From assembly GCA_030612305.1 (NCBI GenBank), contig JAUWOG010000003.1, forward strand, positions 1 to 21,009: a stretch of 21,009 nucleotides of DNA. The letters run 5' to 3'. Position 1 is the first letter of the stretch; every line of letters begins with the position of its first letter. The position numbers and the translations under genes are program-made. This document shows, one piece after another, positions 19,801-21,009 of this stretch. The DNA comes from Armatimonadota bacterium. GTDB lineage: Bacteria > Armatimonadota > Zipacnadia > Zipacnadales > UBA11051. The notes beneath the pieces were generated by a model. It made no database searches. It saw only the letters and a list, made by a program, of their open reading frames with translations, and had not been told where the DNA came from.

Positions 19801-20680
19801 GGGACACGCGCAATACCCGTATACTGTCAGTGCTAGTCTTCCGTATCGCAGTCGCGATGCTCTCCGTCACCTTGCCGTAGGCTTCAACGACGACGACGCC
19901 CTCGGAGTTGGCGTGACGCGACGTGGCATAGAACTCATCGTGCGCCTGCACGCCCGGCATGCTCTCCCGCTCGACGTCTTTCAGTTCCTTGATTAGCTGC
20001 TTCAACTCAACCGTCTGGCGGCTGCCAAAACACTCCAGTATCTCCGCATCCGTGCCCGTCGGCGGGACACCCTCAGTAACGTCCTCAAACCAATCAAGGG
20101 CGCGAAACAGCACCGTCACGGGGAACTTCCGCGTCTGCCCGATGCGTACTGTAATGACGCCGCTTGCCGAGGCCTCGATCTCCACCCACGCGCCCTCATT
20201 CGGAATCACCTGCGCGGCGTGTAGAACTCGACCCGCTGTATCCACCGTGTCCCGAAAATACACACTGGGCGAACGGGCCAACTGGCTGATTACGACCCGC
20301 TCAGCCCCGTTTATCAGGAAGGTGCCCCGGTCCGTCATCACCGGCAACTCACCTATGTACACCTCTGACTCCTTCAGTTCCCCCTTTTCCTTGTTCACCA
20401 GCCGGATCTTGGCATAGATCGGCGCCTCATACGTCGCGTCCCGTTCCCGGCACTCCGCAATGTTCAGCGCCGGCTCGCCGATCCGGTAATCCAGGAAGTC
20501 GAGGGAAATGTTGCCCGTGTAGTCCTCCATCGAACTGAAGTTGTCGAACAATTCCCGTAACCCATCTGTGAGAAACCAATTGTACGACTTGGTCTGGATC
20601 TCAATCAGGTCGGGAAGGGGGAGGATATCTTTACGTCTTCTCTGCGGATACACTACACCCGGGGGATCAAGCTGGGCCAT
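16874..20680 (-). CDS. rpoB: DNA-directed RNA polymerase beta subunit
   Basis: The ATG at 20680 is chosen because GGAGGT (20691-20696) lies 10 nt before it and it gives a normal N-terminus ahead of LPLPDLIEIQTKSYNWFL. Three upstream in-frame starts (20701, 20728, 20749) lack a binding site. The product is 1268 residues. Fork loop 2 and the rifampicin cluster read GQLSQFMDQINPLAELAHKRRLSALGPGG (about 458-486). The key Gln, Asp, His and Ser contacts are present, while E. coli N518 and S522 are Ile and Ala. GDKLTGRHGNKG and the C-terminal EMEVWALEAYGAAHMLQEMLT are conserved. An inserted segment at about 877-915 carries C883-x2-C886 and C902-x2-C905, a zinc-ribbon-like motif that usual bacterial beta subunits lack. 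The region 1000-1120 is longer than in Bacillus, as it also is in Thermus. Confidence 0.98.
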   Translation of the reverse strand: MAQLDPPGVVYPQRRRKDILPLPDLIEIQTKSYNWFLTDGLRELFDNFSSMEDYTGNISLDFLDYRIGEPALNIAECRERDATYEAPIYAKIRLVNKEKGELKESEVYIGELPVMTDRGTFLINGAERVVISQLARSPSVYFRDTVDTAGRVLHAAQVIPNEGAWVEIEASASGVITVRIGQTRKFPVTVLFRALDWFEDVTEGVPPTGTDAEILECFGSRQTVELKQLIKELKDVERESMPGVQAHDEFYATSRHANSEGVVVVEAYGKVTESIATAIRKTSTDSIRVLRVSHHISETLEDDDTHTNREGLLEVYRKIRPGDPPTIDSAQSLLQSYFFDVKRYDLSAVGRYKMNRKLGVGVPLTTHTLTREDVVGIVLYLIGLSRGEGSVDDIDHLQNKRVRAVGELLQNQLRTGFLRTERVARERMTSLDPDEMIPQSVISIKPISAAINSFFGSGQLSQFMDQINPLAELAHKRRLSALGPGGLSKQSAKLEVRDVHHSHYGRICPIETPEGPNVGLIGYLTLHAQLNDYGFIETPYRRVKNGRLTAEIDYMAADEEEAYFIATASEPVDDNGHFLKDAISVRKAGDFPKVKPEEVDYCDVAPTQVFSVATSMVPFLESDEPVRALAGSNMQRQAVPLMTTEQPLVKTGIEARVAIDSGAVVLAEDDGEVTEADADHIVIEYANGETKRYDLEHFLRTNMGTCINQSRRVDVGERVTRDQPVYDGPATRDSELALGKNLLVAFMPWEGYNYEDAILISERLVNDDELTSIHIEKFECEARDTKLGPEEITRDIPNVGDDALAELDIDGVVRVGAEVRPEDILVGKVTPKGQSELTAEEKLVIAIFGSKAEEMRDVSLRTPHGEGGIVIGTKVFSRYKCKCALCEAEFAYGKPMEAALTCSRCGGELKKLPGDELKPGMNQLVRVYVAQRRKIMVGDKLTGRHGNKGVIAKILPVEDMPHLADGTPVDICLNPLTVPSRMNIGQLLETHLGWIAKQLGNTYVTPIFESFTLEEIEQGMRDVARKLQYDALLSYAECEMNAFGPAVDIRDAGETFDELVASMEQQLAAHNKAEIEELAEWLGVDASAWESASAKESGELLVACAVVNAGRMAEFDGETGKSVLYDGRTGEAFNQPVMVGYMYMLKLLHLVEDKIHARSTGPYSLITQQPLGGKAQMGGQRFGEMEVWALEAYGAAHMLQEMLTVKSDDVMGRVATYEAIVKNDNIMEPGVPESFKILMREMQSLALDVKVTDFDGREVDLRAESDMR
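17966..18040 (-). other. Zinc-ribbon-like insertion in RpoB
   Basis: Encodes beta residues 881-905. The cysteines are C881, C883, C886, C902, C905 (CxCxxC-x15-CxxCGG). It interrupts the otherwise conserved join between the KVF-x-R segment and the ELKPGMNQLVRVYVAQ segment, which in Bacillus and E. coli is only a few residues long. Confidence 0.8.
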
Positions 20681-20744
20681 CTGCTGGAGTACCTCCTGCA
20701 TTGTAGGACAGTTGCGTGGTCGGAACATCGTCGCGGTGGTGGCA

Positions 20745-20793
20745 CACACAAAAGACTATAAGTGGGCCGGCCAGACACAATGGCGCCCACTTA
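20745..20793 (-). terminator. Attenuator-like hairpin in the rpoB leader
   Basis: On the minus strand TAAGTGGGC (20785-20793) pairs perfectly with GCCCACTTA (20759-20767), and GCC/GGC (20782-20784 with 20770-20772) extends the stem past a two-base bulge. It is followed by TAGTCTTTTGTG, a moderate T-run. It ends about 66 nt before the rpoB start codon. Confidence 0.6.
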
Positions 20794-20882
20794 GGTATTT
20801 GCTGACGGAAGTTAGGCGAAACTTACGGGGTTGGCAATAACCGAAGTATTCCTGTGGCTGATTTACCACACTTAGGCTAGTT

Positions 20883-20912
20883 AGTATAGCTAAACTGCTC
20901 TTCTGAAGTCAA
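20883..20912 (-). promoter_or_regulatory. Sigma70-type promoter of rpoB-rpoC
   Basis: On the minus strand the -35 is TTGACT (20907-20912), the spacer is 18 bp, and the -10 is TATACT (20883-20888). Each hexamer matches five of six consensus bases. The start would be near 20876, giving a leader of about 195 nt before the rpoB ATG. Confidence 0.85.
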
Positions 20913-20960
20913 GCTTTTTCTTCGCCCGGGTGCGCGTTTGAGTTGTAGGTAGCGAGGCTC

Positions 20961-21009
20961 GTGGCTGAAAGGCAGACGGCGAAGGCAAATGGCAAAGGCA
21001 ACGGCAGAC
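20961..21009 (+). CDS. Possible start of a divergent gene (runs off the right edge)
   Basis: A GTG at 20961 opens a frame reading MAERQTAKANGKGNGR to the window end. A GAGG lies only 3 nt upstream and the encoded residues are low-complexity (Lys, Gly, Ala, Asn). It is divergent from rpoB. Sixteen codons are too few to identify anything; it may be chance. Confidence 0.25.
   Translation, partial: MAERQTAKANGKGNGR

Larger units (their letters stand above)
20681..21009 (-). promoter_or_regulatory. rpoB promoter and leader region
   Basis: The 329 nt upstream of rpoB hold, on the minus strand, a promoter (20883-20912), a leader of about 195 nt with an attenuator-like hairpin (20745-20793) and the rpoB ribosome binding site. 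No secE, nusG or rplKAJL genes lie upstream, so this is the true head of the rpoBC operon. The last 50 bases may hold the start of a divergent gene. Confidence 0.7.

Overview
The window is about 21 kb of GC-rich bacterial chromosome carrying most of the core transcription and translation cluster, nearly all of it on the minus strand. Shine-Dalgarno motifs (GGAGG type) and sigma70-type promoters (TTGACA / TATAAT) are easy to see. Codon usage, protein lengths and motifs are those of a free-living bacterium. Insertions in RpoB, RpoC and EF-Tu do not match Proteobacteria or Firmicutes as I know them. An uncultured or poorly sampled phylum (Armatimonadota-like, for example) is plausible, but the taxonomy is a guess.

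Layout, left to right. Bases 1-674 (+) hold the 3' part of tgt (queuosine tRNA-guanine transglycosylase). Bases 675-1038 hold a strong promoter, a structured region and an intrinsic terminator, which together look like an uncharacterised small RNA or an attenuator leader, followed by an HNH endonuclease gene (1039-1575, +) with its own strong terminator. All recognised genes after that are on the minus strand. In transcription order (right to left) they are: rpoB, rpoC, a 533-nt leader region with a perfect-consensus promoter, rpsL, rpsG, fusA, tuf, rpmG, tRNA-Trp, secE, nusG, rplK, rplA, a leader with an attenuator-like hairpin, rplJ, rplL, a helical protein of unknown function, and a small proline-rich lipoprotein with its own promoter. 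A divergent gene may begin at the extreme right edge.

The genes supply the RNA polymerase beta and beta' subunits, the transcription factor NusG, ribosomal proteins of the decoding centre (S12, S7) and GTPase centre (L11, L10, L7/L12), L1 and L33, both elongation GTPases, the SecE translocon subunit and one tRNA. The order is a circular permutation of the usual one. In the common arrangement secE-nusG-rplKAJL precedes rpoBC-rpsLG-fusA-tuf. Here rpoBC-rpsLG-fusA-tuf comes first and tuf is joined to rpmG-trnW-secE-nusG-rplKAJL. As a result rpoBC is uncoupled from the L10 operon and has its own promoter and leader.

The most unusual content is in the proteins: an acidic low-complexity insertion and an extra zinc-ribbon-like motif in beta', a second zinc-ribbon-like motif in beta, a cysteine cluster in EF-Tu, and an S12 that lacks the Pro-Gly of its KDLPGV loop. 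Four 5' leaders (HNH gene, rplJ, rpsL, rpoB) each carry a terminator-like hairpin ending about 54-66 nt before the start codon, which suggests a shared mode of premature-termination control.
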